DNA of 64,000 nt, taken from the NCBI RefSeq assembly GCF_010015445.1, contig NC_053126.1:16384169-16448168 (forward strand), in the 5' to 3' direction. Every line of letters starts with the position of its first letter. Position 1 is the first letter of the stretch. A program made the position numbers and the translations under genes. The notes beneath the pieces are model-generated. The model saw nothing but the letters and a program-made list of their open reading frames with translations. It did not search any database and was not told the DNA's origin. Below are positions 13,122-28,012 of this stretch, piece by piece. This DNA comes from Perca fluviatilis. Lineage: Eukaryota > Chordata > Actinopteri > Perciformes > Percidae.

Positions 13122-13330
13122 TTCGGTGGAAAGTTTCCAACGTTTCAAGTTGGGCTTTTAGTAGAAATACATCCTTTATAAAGTTCACATAAAAATAAAG
13201 GCTCCAAAATCGATGGGGAATTGTTCATAAAGTCAGCCGGAAAGCGTCGCGTTAGGTCCCAATCACGTATTATCCTTCGCAGCTCGGCCACGGCTGCTGT
13301 GATTCTCGGTTAACCTCCTGAAACTTTTGA
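13122..13330 (-). promoter_or_regulatory. notch3: notch3 5' leader and probable proximal promoter
   Basis: This is the sequence directly upstream of the notch3 ATG. It holds a TATAAAGG-like motif (minus strand, 13180-13173) and, further up, a short stretch richer in CpG than its surroundings (about 13230-13320) with an ATTGG inverted CCAAT motif. The TATA-like motif is only about 50 bp from the ATG, which would imply a very short leader. The true start site is therefore unresolved and could lie in the CpG-containing part. Identification rests on position only. Confidence 0.4.
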
Positions 13331-13376
13331 AAAACTTTTGCTTCCCGATCTGTCCCAGCGTCTGGTATTACTCCGC

Positions 13377-13378
<2 letters not shown>

Positions 13379-13436
<58 letters not shown>

Positions 13437-13622
13437 CATATAGGCTAGTCTCTCTCTCTCTCTCTCTCTTTTTCTCGAGATAGGCTAGTCTCTCTCTCTC
13501 TCTTCAATTTCAATTTCAGTTTACTCTATTGGCATGACAAAAAAATACATGTGTTGCCAAAGCATAAGAACAAACATACATATAAACAACAACAACAACA
13601 ACAAATCTCTCTCTCTCTCTAG

Positions 13623-13674
<52 letters not shown>

Positions 13675-13923
13675 ATAGTCCCTGCGCAGATCATCCAACA
13701 TTGGGCCTTACAGGGACTTTTACGCACCAACACCACTACCCCCACCAAAGACAAATACAGATGTACATCAAAAACAGAATAATTAAATAATTTCACTGCC
13801 TAAAAATAGAGACAGGAAAATGTATCGATCAGAGTTCAAACTACAATTGAGGCAATCATGCAGTACTACCATGAATTGAAAAGATGATTTTATCATAACA
13901 CAAGTAGCAAATTTAACAGCAAA

Positions 13924-13993
<70 letters not shown>
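13379..13993. repeat. CT/CA/CAA microsatellite cluster upstream of notch3
   Basis: Several tracts lie close together: (CT)n 13379-13432, shorter (CT)n runs to 13503, (CAA)n 13585-13604, (CT)n 13605-13642 running into (CA)n 13643-13671, and a long (CT)n at 13925-13992. A unit reading TAGGCTAGTC followed by CT dinucleotides occurs twice, at about 13441 and 13481, which shows local duplication. The cluster begins roughly 260 bp upstream of the notch3 start codon. Confidence 0.95.
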
Positions 13994-13995
<2 letters not shown>

Positions 13996-16110
13996 GTTCC
14001 AGAATCTACACTAAATCAACAATTGTTTTCTTTGGGTAATTTTGGAGCCATATTACACACTTGGGAAAAACATAGACATATTTTTTTAAGATATAGCCTA
14101 GCTATTAATCTGATAGATTTAGCACAACTACAATTGACAACAATCTTAGGGAACTCAGGAACTGCACCTCCTCAGCCTATGGCAGTGGACTCATTTTCTG
14201 CAGCCAGCGAATAGTGCCTTGGTTGTTCTGCAGCACAGAGCGGAGCCGGTCGCTTACAGAGACAATAGCCTTGATTTGAATAATAAAAGGAGTCCGGCAT
14301 TATGACACAGTTTCTCTCTGCAGGGGAGGGCAGCACACTAATATTCAAGCACACTGCCCCTACACCACCATCTCCCCCTCTCCATCACACTATTCCTGGT
14401 CCTGGCCTTGAATAAATTACAGACATGGGTAGGGCCATGAATGTAGCAGGCTGGTTTGGAGTGAAGTTCGTTAGTGCATGTGACGTCATCTATAGGGGTC
14501 AGTGAAAAGAGCTTGTTAGGCCTCACAGACACCTGCTTCATTTGGCACCCACCATGTGATGAAAGTTGGGCACTGCAAAGTCTTCAATAGCTGGATTCAG
14601 CTTTTTGTGCACAATGATTACATAGTCCTGTATTCTTCATTAGTAGTTGAATACAACTGCAACTGATTGCAAATCCTCTTTAAAATCTCACCCAATTATG
14701 CCACCTTAACACAGGCTTGTACGTATCCAAGATGATTTGTGCTGTGATGTGTTTCTGACTGTGTTTTCAGCTGCAAGTGAAAACTAGATAGAGACGAGGA
14801 GGACGGTGTAATAGGGTTTATGTATATTACACATAGGTGTATAAGCTGTGTTTTTGTGTTTTCATATGATTGTGAAATATCTCTTTCACCCCCTGGGGAT
14901 GTCGTAGATGCACTTGCAGCTCACTCTGGCAGGTGTTGGCAGTATTTTGATTAGCCTCCAGTTGGAGAAGGTCCCAGGGAGAGATTTCTCAGGGACAGAC
15001 AGTTGTATTTACAGTATGTTGCTATCTAGGCACTCAATGTCTACAAATGCCTCACGTGCCTCATTTTTCTGAAAAACTGAAGGCCTTGATTTCATGTAAA
15101 ACAACAGTTGTCTTCTTCATGTCTGACAATGTTTTCACAACCAAAATATCACAAGTTGAAGCAGTTATCAGTCAACACATTATTGAAACAGAACTGGTCA
15201 GAGAAGAGCGTAATAAATAGCCTAACATAATCAGGATTGTAGATGTGTATATAGTCCTGTTAATTAAAGCAGAGGTTCTAAATTTTCTAAAGGACCCCTT
15301 ACAAGATAGAGAATATACTGGGAACCTCGCCATGTGTGTCCCTTGGAATAATTTGATGCCTATTATAGATTTAAAAATTAAAATATTATTCTTTGAACTA
15401 TGGAGCATTTGTAAAATAAAAAAACCAACTTTTTTTTACATCATGATAATTTAAATGAACATAATCTGAAAACGTTTTATAGATGTGAGTGCCATGGACC
15501 CCAATTTGAGATTCCCTGCTTTGAAAACACAAAATAGCTATTTGTTACTTAAAAAAAGTTTTACAGTATAAAGAAACAGGCATCAAAATAAATAGAATTA
15601 AAAAAAATGTGACTGAAGTTTATTTTATTCTTTTCATGTATTCGTGTGTTCAGGTATTTTATTTATTTTATCAATGCTGCATTCTCCTATTAATGGATTC
15701 TGTCAGACTCTGTCAGACTTGCTGCAGCTAACTTTGAAAGAGTGCTGTAAAAGGTCCACAAGACTTCCAATTTTCTTCACTCGCTAAAATTCTTTCTTTG
15801 AGAGGATTACAATCTGCACCGCTTGACTCCAGAAAATAAAGAGCCACTGAGAAAATTCCAGTTAGTCTTCTTTTCCTCTGATCTCATTACTGGTATAGTG
15901 GCTGCTCCTGCCCTTCCCTCTGGAAACACAACCTTTCCTTGATTGTTTCAGAAATGAAAGAGAACAGTGAACTAAGTCTTGTGTGAACAACAGCAGTAGA
16001 ACAGCCTCTGGTTTCTTTGTGGGACATTTCTCGCACAGTAGTCTGTAAATTGTAATTTTAATGAATTCAGTTACATCCTTGTCTTGTTATCTCTTGTGTC
16101 TCTCACCCTT

Positions 16111-16114
<4 letters not shown>

Positions 16115-16155
<41 letters not shown>

Positions 16156-16170
16156 ACACACACAGGCGCA

Positions 16171-16264
<94 letters not shown>

Positions 16265-16268
16265 CACA
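16115..16268. repeat. Compound (CT)n-(CA)n microsatellite
   Basis: A (CT)n tract at about 16115-16155 is followed by a (CA)n tract of roughly 100 bp (about 16171-16268) with a few AAA interruptions. This is one of the longest CA tracts in the window. It generates the spurious His-Thr or Cys-Val repeat frames seen on both strands. Confidence 0.97.
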
Positions 16269-19200
16269 AAGAAGAAATTAGTAAGTGTTTTGTTTGTACT
16301 GTAGAAAGAGTGTGAGAGTGAAAGCCCTGGCGACAAAGTTCTCGCACCGGACTCAGGGGGAATCTCCAATCACACAAACATAGAGGAGACAGGTCAGGAT
16401 TTATGACTCCGTTCTCTGTTGGAAAGAGAGCAGCACTCCTTTTTGAACAGTTGTTAGCATTTCTCATAGTTAATAGATGGGAATCTGAAGAAATAGTAGG
16501 TATGCATTTAATCAGGACATCTCACACATTTTATGTAGAACCTGCCTTTCTAGCACCACCTTTCTGTTTTTGTATACGCAGCTGTACAAACTAGGCTGTA
16601 ATTCCTCCAACTGAGCATTTGATACCTTGGGATAACAAGCACTATTGTGACGCACATTGTTAACAGAAAGGCTTTTATCCAGAACTGCATGTGAATGATA
16701 CTGTACGTTTGCAGTGTCAAGAGTGAAAGCTGACCAGAGCCCGTTAAGTGGAGACCACCCATGGGTGAGAGGCAAAATGGTATAGTCATGCTATCACTGT
16801 CCTTCTTAACCCAGTCTAACTTTGCACTCACACAGCAGGGGAGTGTGTCCAAACACTGTACAGGTCAGTTAGACCTACATAACGTAATTTAGTTTGCATT
16901 GTAATGAGAGATAAAGCTCATGGTAGCTGTGGAGCTGGAGTCTAAAAACAATCTGGTCACATTTTTCTTGCAGTGACGTCTCATTCATTATAACAGTACA
17001 GTGTCAAGTGGAGTTACAAGTAAGATCCTACATATATAGTGTGGTCAGCCAGTGCCCTCCTTTCATGCTCGGTGGCCTTTCAGAGCTAGCACGCTCCATG
17101 TGATAGGGGTGCTAACAGGCAGTGTTTGTGGACACAGTGGACGTGATGACTTTACCACCCAGGCCAGACTGATTTATGTGGGAAAAGCCCTAAGAGAACC
17201 CACAGAGAGTGTGGAGAGGATTAGAAGCCCCTCTACAAAACCGGTCATGGCCAATCAGCAGCTGAGACCCCCTACAGACAGATGTCAGGGCCAATTGCAG
17301 CCCAGGGTTCAGGTTGATGATCTGGATTGTCTCCTTTATCACTGCCGTATAATACTTTTTTTTAAAATAAAAATAATTGTAATATTTATAATATATATTT
17401 TCATTGTAATATAATTATAATTGTATGATCTCTATCATTCAGGGTTTGTGGGTAAGTGCTTCAGCTTCAAGTGTAATGGGCTTCTGAGGTGAAGAGATAG
17501 TGGGCACTTCTAATGTTGTCTGTGTGCAAAAAAGGATCAAGCAGCCCCCATGAACACATGCACACAACAGACACGCACACATCTTTATCCCACAGTGATA
17601 AGATAACTTCTCTTTGTTTCTGCTCTGTAGCGGGATGTTGGCATCTTCAATTAGGAAAAAAAACAACTCTGCTTTTCCCAGGATCCTACACATTTCGTTG
17701 TCCAGCCCCCTACTCGTGTCAGTGTTCCAAGAAAATACACATCAAACAAATAGCAAAGACATTCCTGTGAAACTGAGGTTTCTGCTAGAGTTGTGTGTGT
17801 ATTCATACTTTCTGTATCCTCTTTCACCGTGATTATTTTCTTCTTTTACTTCCACCCACTCTCTGTGATACACGCACGTGCACACACACACATACACACA
17901 CGTATGCACACGCATGCACACAGGCAGTTACTTAGAGACTGGGGCTTTTTGCCTAAAGTAAACACATGTGAATGATGGATCTTTCTTTGGATTGTGGGAG
18001 AAATTGTTTGACTTTCACACAAGCTCTCTAAACGGCCATTAAAACCTGTATGTGTACACACGACTTGTCTCTGCAGAGGACGGGGACAGAGAAAAGGAAG
18101 GAAATAGAATTCTTACCTACGGGAATGTTTTTTTTTCTGAACCCCGTCTCACTGTCCCGTGTATCTTGCTGAATTGTTGTCCCAGAAGACAGTTTGACAA
18201 GACACAGATTTCATTGAATTTAATTTCCTAATCTCTGTGATCAGGATCCTCTGTCACTAATCAAGATGGAAAAATTTGTGTCTCTTCCATTTGAGATATA
18301 ATTCAACAGAGGGGTGGGCAGTGGACTGAGACTCAGCGGAAGGTCTGGAGTCATTTGCGTCCACAGAGCAGCCAGAATAGAGGGCAGAGAGTGCAAAGGC
18401 ATCTCTGTGCGGGAATGTATTTTAGACCAAGCTGGAGCCAGCTGAAGGAATTCAGAAAGCCATGACTCTGTTTCCGTGTGAAATAGCTACTTAAGACCAC
18501 TGTGAACAGCTGCCGGACAGTGCCCCCCACCCACCCACCCCTTCTCCCTCTTCCACCTCTTCTCTCCCTCCGCGGAGCTGTAAATCTTAAAGGAGGACGG
18601 AGGTGCTGGCAACTTGCTGAAAGGGATCCAGGGAGGATCCTGGGGTTTAGTGCAAAAGGTCAGGTCTATGTTAGCAGGCCCTGGTGCTCAGACTTTGGGC
18701 TGATACCCAGATATGACCTGACACACACGCTTGAGGCCAGGGTGCTGTCCACCCCAGAAGCACCATGGATCTCCACTCTGTTGTCAGGATTAATTGAATT
18801 GGTGTAAGGAAGAGGGCACTGAAGGCCTGCTGCAACAAGAGGGCTTATCTTAACGAAAGGCAGAGGGTCATTTAAGCCATTTGACAAAACCGTGTTCAAA
18901 TCCATGTAATCTGACAAATAAGACAGAAAATAAAAAACAAATACATTTGTCTGCAGATGTATTGCAGTGACAGCCTTGAAACGTGGAAGAGTGGCATATG
19001 CTCCACTAAAAATGTCAAATTAAAGACATATTGAGAAAAATGACTGAATTATAACTGCGACTGATCCCGCATTTGCCTCTGAAAACCAGAGGAGAAAGAC
19101 GTGGAGGGGTCCCGAGTCTCTGTTCATCCTCTGTCCCTCCTGAGTCAATTGTTGGGGAAGCATGGTGTCAACCCTGCGCCATCAATCACCCCCTTTCAGA

Positions 19201-22200
19201 GGAGGGCAGACAAGGCGGGGACCCGCCCCCCAGGACAGGGGGGTGGAAGTTCTCATGCCCTCCCCGCCTCCTGAAGCCCCGCGCCCCCACAGACAGAACT
19301 CCGACAGCTGGTCTGGCCATTAGGGGTAGGATGAGACCTGAGGGCCCCTGCACACCAGCAACAGCTGCCAGCCCACTGCCCCCAACCGCCCCACCAACAC
19401 AGCTCTATAAAATCTGTATTAGAAGAGCAATTTATTGTCATTCCTTCACATTGCTTCACAGAGACGGCCATATTACACATCATAATCAGTTATTTTCCCT
19501 TGAGCACAGTATACACTGGCGTGGTGTGTAAAAGTTCATGGCACATGGTTATGCAAATGTTGTTAATTTAGGGAAGTATCATCCATTTTTGCCTGGGCAC
19601 TTGACTAGCAAATATGTCATTTTGCTCTCAATGGGTGGCTGAGTTTAACTTGTTTTGATGCCATATTTTAGCGCTCTTCCCTGAGCTGAAGATGCTAGGG
19701 AAATCTGATAGAATGAAAACAAGGCTTAACGACCTGCAGATTGATATAAGTTACAATATTCTTTACTAGCACACATTCTTCCATCTGGAAATATAAAATT
19801 CCTTCCTATCCAGAAGGACAAATTGAGGGAATAATGGCAATGATAATTAGACATTGTTTGTATGTTGATTACATATTCAATGTTTATTCTTAACTAGTCA
19901 TCAAATGTTTTTATTTATCCATTCAGTGTCATTCATGTTGGGTGAGAGGCAGTGATAATACCACAACCTTGTGTGTTGGCAGTGTTCATATGGCGAACTG
20001 CTTTTGAAAAATGTTAAACTTAGTAAAATGCATTTTAACTCTGCATGGGTCAAGTGTTAGTTTATATCCATTGCAGATAATGACACCCTCACTTAAACCA
20101 AACCAAGCTTCAAATTTGAGTCACATACTTGTCTAACTGGTCCATTTTTAAGATGTGATTTGTCATGCAAGCTTCTTCAGCAAAGTCCAATTATTTTGGT
20201 CCAACAATGAAACCAACGCAAGGTATTATTTACCTGGCTGTGACTGTATTTGCAATACAAATAGGTCTGTGTCTATGTGATTTCAGAATGAGCTTTCATT
20301 TGAAGATTGCTGTTTACAAATGCACGCTGATTGAGATAAATGCATGAGTGTACTCAGTCTTCTGAGTGAATGTGTGTGTTCCGCTGAGTGAGAGAAAGAG
20401 AAGAGACTAGCGCATTAGGAGGAGATTACGACACACTCCCTTAGGGTCCTTGTTACTCATGCACTACTGGCGGCTGAGTGGTTCCCACACTTACACATTG
20501 AGGTGAGAGAGGCTGCAACCACAGCCTCACCTGTGCCTCTACCTGTCCCAGCAGAGCCCTCCTGAGACAGGATCCTCCTTAAGAAAAGAACAGGGAGAAA
20601 ACACTAAACCTGACTGGTGCGCAATCAAAACAACAGCCAGAGAGTAACAATGATAGTGCAGCATAAGGTATAATTACTACTAAAGAAACCAAGAATGGGA
20701 TAATTAGCTGGTACCTGAATACCCCCCAGACCCAGCTCCAACTCCATCTACAAATGCAAAACACATAAATCTCCATATGTGCTATGTCAGAGACAGCAGG
20801 TTTATTCTTCCAAGGTCTTACTGTAAGAAACCAAACGATGGGTATATTTTGTCGCCGAGTTTTTGGCAGACTGATGCATGCTTTTACTATATTATGGCTT
20901 TGTAGATGGACAGCGGCTATTCATGTCTGGCATGAGTCTTGCCAACGCTGTCCGATGTGAGACTGACTCCTTGCCAAAATCAACAGGCCTTCTTGCTTTG
21001 TCGGCCAAGTAGTCTCTGATCGCAAAATCCGTCATGGAAGCCCCAGGCCCTTTTGTCCCAGCCTACTGAAGCGGTGTGAGATTACATGTGTGGTTATTAC
21101 CCCCACCACCCTCCTCTTCATCAAACTGGACGGGTTGTGGAAGGCAGCAGCAGAGCTAGACACGGTCAAAGATGTTATCATACACAGACACGCCACAGCA
21201 GCTGTTGTACTTCATTAAAAAGTGGCTGATGATGATCTGTGATCAACTTAGGATCAAGTCAAGAAAAATGGGTGAATTTGGGAAGTGGCAGGTTTACTGG
21301 ACCCAGATAGAAAGGTGCATGCCACATTCCTTCCTCGGGCTAGCCTAAAGGCACACTTGAGTGATAAGCAAGGCAGTAATGGAATAAGACAGGGTGGGAC
21401 TAGAGTGAAGTGGGGTCGATATGACTTAAGTGCTCTGTGCCTGAGGGCTGACTATACTGCATTATAAAAGGAAACTCTTAACGGATTGTTGACCACTCTG
21501 ATTGTAGTTTATTCCAAACACACCATCCTTGTACACTCTGGCAGAAACTACCCTGATAGATTATCTGTTGTGACAGGGCCTTTTAAGCCTCTCTCATTGA
21601 GAATTACTTTTGGATTAGTGTGTATATGTGGATGATTCTCATTTCATTGCATTGTTTTCAAATATCGAAATGAAACATGGGCCATTGGAATTTTAAGTCC
21701 AGCTTACTGTTATTGTGTTGCTGTTATTAATTTGCTTTCCAGATATGGGTCACATCATGTGGATCAAGACTGTGGTGCAGAGTCTGTGGAAAGGGCAGCT
21801 GACAGAAGCAGACATTCCACATCACACTACCCAGGGGCAGAGGAGAGAAGAGGGCTTGCAGTAATTCCACTTTTATTAAAACATATTGAAGAAAAACATG
21901 CTGGCCTATGGCAGGAGGAGGAGAAAATCAGCGTGACGGCTGGATCCAACCTCCTTCTCACTATCTAAAAGCTTGTGACTCTAAGCTTCACTTCATCATC
22001 ATGACTCAGCCCACTCATTTAATCTCTCTTCCTTCATCTATTCTATCCTGCCCATCCTCTCGCCCCCACTCTCTCAATCTCTTGTTTCTGCATTTCCTCT
22101 CTTATGGCCTTACTATCTATGTTCATCCACCTCATGTGAGCCCCTCAGAACTGCAAGACCCACAGATTTTGCTGTCTGGAAACTCTATGATGCTCCTCCC

Positions 22201-25200
22201 TCACTGCTTGTCTTGTCCTGTGTTTTCATGGTGTCCTGCGGCTTTAGGTAAAGGTTGTGTTCCTGGGTGGATCCCAGGCTGTGTAGTGCTAATCTCTCCT
22301 GAATGGCCACTATACCATTATTGAGGCTAACTTTATTGTCCGGGCAATTTTACAACCATGCCTCTGGCCACACTGACCCGAATGACCTGGTCACTGTCTC
22401 CCCAGCAACTAATGAAGGAGGTGTGATAATGCATGAGAGAGAGGAGGTTTCACCTCAGGATGGCCTGACTATCAGGCCCAGGTCAGACACCATCAGCCTG
22501 TCACAAATAACTGACATGTTCAATTCCTCTGTCCCTGCTGTTCAGTTATATTAATCTTCCAATATCCACTGCCTGCATATGTGCCTACCCTGATGCTTCT
22601 AAGCCAGCTGGCAATTCTGAAGGAATGTTTAGAATATAAGATCAGGAATGCATTATGCATAGAAACGATGTGCTGGATTATCTAGCATCCTGACAAAAAA
22701 TTGACTTAGCTGCAGCCATCTTCCCAGGAATCTGCGGAAGAGAAAGCCAATCCAGACATTCTTGGGTCCTGTTGTGTTCTCTCCTGCTCTCTAATTTAAG
22801 AGCAGCTGTCAGGCCCTGCAAACCCTTAACCATCAAAGCTGGGTAAGGAGGTGGGGGCAGGGCGTATGAGGAGCACTGAGGCCCCCTATCACACTTTCCA
22901 AGGTTGTGGCACTGACTCTCAACAGAACACCTGTGACAGGTAGGATGAAGGCTAGATTACAGGATAGTCACTTCAGGCCCCAGCAGTAAAAACAGAAGTC
23001 AGTTTGCTCTTTTGGCACCATCAACCACTAAGACCTGGTCCACACTAATGTGTATAATTGGAAAGTACATCTCCCATTTTTTTCCTTTTCACCCCGTTAT
23101 CAATCAACCTTTCTTCAGGATTTATCAATCAATTAACAATTTTGACAAAAGATAATATCTGAAAGACTGACTTAACTGTCTTGTCTAATAGTTCAGGATC
23201 TTCTGTTGCCACAGTCACTTGCTCTAAACAACAAAACACTATGGAAACGGTGAGAAGGTAATTGGTGGAAACAGAACCAGATCTCAACAGATTTTGTTTA
23301 TTTTGGCATTTTCATGTAGGAAATTTGACTTGCAAACTGTTTTTTAAATCTATGGACCTTCTTTGTGGTTCTCACACTGGAAAGTAAAGGCCCCTGCTGG
23401 GTTGTTTGGACTGAGGCAGGCACCTGCTGCTTTGAGAAGAAAAACAGTCTCGTAATCACCTGTTGCTTGATTCATCCATATCCCTTTAGTCAGAAGAAAA
23501 AAGTCATGATGGCGTTGTGTGTCATGTGATCCAGTGTCTCGGAGGCGTCTCACAGTGCCATGGCCTCCACCCAACATAGCCAAACTTGAAGAAAGAAATG
23601 TGTGTCTGGAGAGCTAGTGAAATGTTATAAGTATGTGAGAAAATTAAAATAAAGAAACCCTTTTACAAATTAAACTATTTTAACTCATTTGAAATAAAAT
23701 TGTCATGTAAGATTATGATGTGGTGCTGTATTTAAAGCAACTCTGTGTGTTTAGGTGTGCTTATGGCCTGACGTTCTCACACTCTGGTGAACATGTTGAG
23801 ACACAAAGTCCCTGGGGGGATCCTACATGTGGTCCATAGTAACCCATAATTACACTATTGGCTCCCTTATGGGACATAATTACTAGGAATCGTTCTGTGA
23901 TTCAAGCTAGTTGTATGCCAACTGATTTTTCTTCTCCTGTCTCCTTTGCTATGCATGCCCTCAGACATGTTAGTACAATAACATGTTAAGCATACAGTAA
24001 ACAGCACATGTTGTGTCACTCACTCAACACAAAATTCACCAATGTTTTGTCAGAGATGACTAATCTAGTAATTTATTTTGCTATGCTGGTCTACTCCATC
24101 AAATTGTCCTTTATAAATGTTGCATTGGCTGTTGTCAGATCAGGAACATTGAATTTCTGGACTAGAGTCTATATTGGGGTGTTTTATTTTTATTTTTTAT
24201 CATTGTGAATATATAGGACACAGACTTCTTCCTGTTTAGCAGTGGGCTTAGGAGGGGGATTTCCCACATATATGAGAAAGGCCATCTTGGGGGTCTCCTT
24301 GACCTGCACTCCCATGGAAATGCTGTTTCTACAGCTTGTTCTAATTCCCTTGTATCTCCAAGCTCCTGTAGGACAAACAGAGAGGAGGAAGCACTGAAGT
24401 CCCACATTGCTACAATAAGAGCAGCCTTAGGGGCACAAGGAGGAAGAGGGTCAATGCAATCACAGTGGGGCTTGAGGCACAGGAGTGAGGGGGTCGCAAA
24501 TAAGGGAAGATGGTTGTCCACGCCCTCATATACTAGGGAATTTCTCTCCTTCACATGGGGTCCGCTCATTTAGTGGTTTTACGCAAACTGGCCTCCAGTC
24601 CCAGACTGTTTGAAGTTCTTCTGAAACCTGAGTCCTTGGTTAAGATCTTATTCCTCTGAGCGTGCTGGTTCTACCCTGAACTTTAATGTTTCCATGTGTA
24701 GTATTAATCCCAGTGATAGTGTGTAGGAGTTATCTGGATGAGGCAGTGAGAGTAACATTTCAAAAAGCCAAATAGAGAAGTTTGTATAGAAACATTGAAC
24801 TGAATTTCTGGATCTGTTATAATTCCCTCACAAAATAAACCACATTTAACTGCAATTAGACACCACCACCGCTGTGGTTGCTGAAATCAAGGCTAAATGA
24901 ATGAATGCAGGGCACTGTTTGAATAGTGATCGGATGTGACACTCAGGAAGGAGACATCAAAGAAGAGCAAAATGTGGCAAGTCCTTAGGAATCCTTTCGT
25001 TTACTTAAAGTCAGAAAGTCCCTCCTGTGACAGCGCTGAAGGGGCCCGAGTGACTAATGCCTGGATTTCCTTTGCAGCGCAGCCCTCGCTAAATACATTT
25101 TCCATCATGTCATGTCTTGGACAAAGAAGTTTTGAGTGGACTGCTGAATTTAAATTGGACTGTGCAGGATGAAAAATACCAGGCCTGGCATTTGCACTTC

Positions 25201-27958
25201 AACAAGCATAACTAATTACAAATAATGTTTCCCGGAAATGGTACTGAAATGTATAACTTGAAGTTAAAACTGGTTGAAACAATGCCAAGTGCAGTTTTCA
25301 GATTTTAATTACTGTGATATTTGGAAGGGATAGGTTTGACCTTGACTGAGTTGAGTGAAACCTTTGAACAGGTGGGGGTTTCATTGTTAAACACTTTGGA
25401 TTTTTAGCTATTTGGATGTTTGGTCTTCTCTACACATGTGTGGCTCACACAAGATCTATACCCCTGCTTTAACAAGGATATAACCTTTTTCATCTCTCTG
25501 TCCTGATGGGGGCTGTGGCCTGAACACTGGCATGTTCAAAGCAACAAAACCCCCTAAAGTGACAGGCACTCAGGCCATACAATCCTCCCGATGACAGAAA
25601 CACATGCTCTGTGTGGGCCAATGGTTGGCTTTATGAACCGAAGTGATTCAGTCTGGCACCCTGCACATTCTAATGTTTTCCATCTTTTAGTCACATTTAA
25701 CTCTTTACATCCTCCCATGATTACTCCTCTCATTCCCTGCTGCATCTTCTTCTTTTATTCTCCCTTTCTTACCAGACGTAGCACAACTAGGCCACTACAT
25801 GCAGGCTTCAGTAGCTCCGATGTTTTATTGAATGAGCTCTCACTGTGTCCCATCTTAACTGTGCTGCTCCACATGTACATGGCAGGCTGTGTGTTTTTGT
25901 TTATACTGCTGGGTGAGGGGTCTCTGTGTGGGAAAAGCTGCTCTCCACGGCTGGGATCGATGAGGGAGAGATAAGGGTGCTCAGTGGCCTTGGCTGAGCA
26001 TGCATGAAAATCCTTTTTTTTGTGAGAACTTCCTTCTCATTTTTGTAAGTTGTAACAATTGCTCACTATGCTGCAAAAATAGGGGGCTATGGGGACAGAT
26101 CAGCTAAGAATTGCAATTTTGCAAGTAATGTAGGCCTTAGTGAAGTTGTTTGTCAGTACAACTGAGTGATTTAGCTGCTGCTCTATTTTAACCCTCTCCC
26201 AAACAACAGATGTGGCAAATCAAGGTCCAAAAATGTCATTAAACTACTACAAACAGCTCATGCAAACAGTGCAATCAGAGCCTTCTGAAACCAAACAATT
26301 GGGCTCTGGTTCCAAAAGTAAAATGCAATTCCAATATCCATCATTCTCAATACATCTTAATGCAATAGAGGCAGTTGTGTTATAATATAAGAATGAATAA
26401 AACATTTTTTTAAAGGTAAGCTAGGATAAAATATATATTGGGCAATTTGCAATATACAATCACTTGGCTTCAGAACAACATAATCCTTTTGCCCACTTTG
26501 AAATTCTAAAAACACATTTATCAGGCTGAAACAAAGATATTGGTGTATTTATTTTCATCATCCATTTTCACAGGCTACTTCCTCAAAACAACAGCACTGT
26601 GAATGTTTTCCGTGAAAAAATCAGAATAACATTTTAGGACTGAAAATTGACATTTTTTTCAGTGTGCCATTTAATCCTCCTTTCTTTCCTTTAATAAAAA
26701 CTATGTGAAAGATTTGTACACAACACAAGGATTCTGGAATTGTAGAGTGTCCCTGTGTTTTTTAGTCTTTCCCATCAGCACTGGAGCTTAGCGTGGGAAT
26801 CAAGGGCAGCGATAGGAGGATGTGGGAGAATAAGAACTGTCTGTCAGTCAAACAAACACATAACATTTAGAGGAAGGGGCTCGGGTAGGGAAGGCAACAT
26901 AACCTCCTCTTCTCCTCTTCCCTGAAGTCACAGCTTTAATCGCAAATCTTCCGTATGTGTCAGCCTTGAGTGCCAATAAGTCTCTGGGAACCCAACGGTA
27001 GATGTAAGGATAAGACAGCAACCTGTCCATACGTGATCTGCCTTCCACATAACCCACTAAAACCTATCAACTGATCATTATCTCTCGCTTATCACACTCA
27101 CTCTCCTAAAAACACCAACACACTTTCTTGTGTACTATACCACTGCCTTTTGCTGTCATGTTGTTTTAAGATTTACCACTGGGAGTCTTAACTGTACAAA
27201 TTTCAAATTCCATGCGTACACCCAGAGTGAAGGCTGATGAATAATGCCTCTGGGAAGTGGTGTTCAACCTCGGCTTTTCCCTTCTATCTGTATCACGCAG
27301 TAATGAAGGCCTTCTCTCTTTGCCCAATAGCAAATATATATCACCGCTAACAGGCACACATTCCTGTGCTAGCACCATGGGAAAACACAGAGCAGGAGCA
27401 GGACATTGTTTTCAGAGTGAGTGGACAGACAGAAAGAAAGACAGGGGGTTGGTGAGGGAGCTGAGTAATAGAGAGAGGGGAAACACAAGACCATAAGACA
27501 TCACAGGCTAAAACTAAAGAAAAGGTCACCAGTGAGAGATAGAAATTATTTTTATAGGACTGTATTAAATCAATACAGAAAACTGCATGACTTGAAGAAG
27601 TCATATAAAGATCATGTGCACAGTGAGTGTGTCAGCCTCTTTTCTGGCGCTTCTTTGTGGCGCTTGAAGCAGCCCTGTGTGTGGTCTGAGTGGTTCCCGT
27701 CTTCGAGGGGTGAGCAGATCTCTCAGACACTTCAGACTGCAGTCTCACACACAGCCTCTGATGAGCGCAGAGCAAAGAGGGAGAGGTCCAACAAACAAGG
27801 CCTGTTTGATCCAGCCGCAGCCCAGAAGCCTGCCAAGTTCCTTTTGTCTTAGAAAAGACACCACAGCCGTCACACGGACAGCTGTCTCCCCACTGCTCTA
27901 GCTGTGGTGAGGGGCATCATTCACATGCTGCCGTGCCAGTAGAGCCAGAAAGAGAAAG

Positions 27959-27959
27959 T

Positions 27960-28012
<53 letters not shown>
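27959..28012. repeat. (GA)n microsatellite
   Basis: A GA dinucleotide tract of about 54 bp with two single-base interruptions. Confidence 0.95.

Noticed and set aside
16061..16467. His-Thr and Cys-Val repeat frames on both strands
   Set aside because: These are direct translations of the CT/CA microsatellite and not proteins. The same holds for similar frames at 13.5, 38.0, 48.2, 49.4 and 57.5 kb.
19073..19531. 152-codon Pro/Gly-rich plus-strand frame in a GC-rich patch
   Set aside because: The composition follows the local GC content, and no domain, signal peptide or splice context was found. The patch could be regulatory but does not look coding.
23030..23100. GGTCCACACTAATGTGT resembling ends of fish hAT MITEs
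   Set aside because: Only one possible end was seen, with no matching inverted end or target duplication nearby. Too little to call an element.
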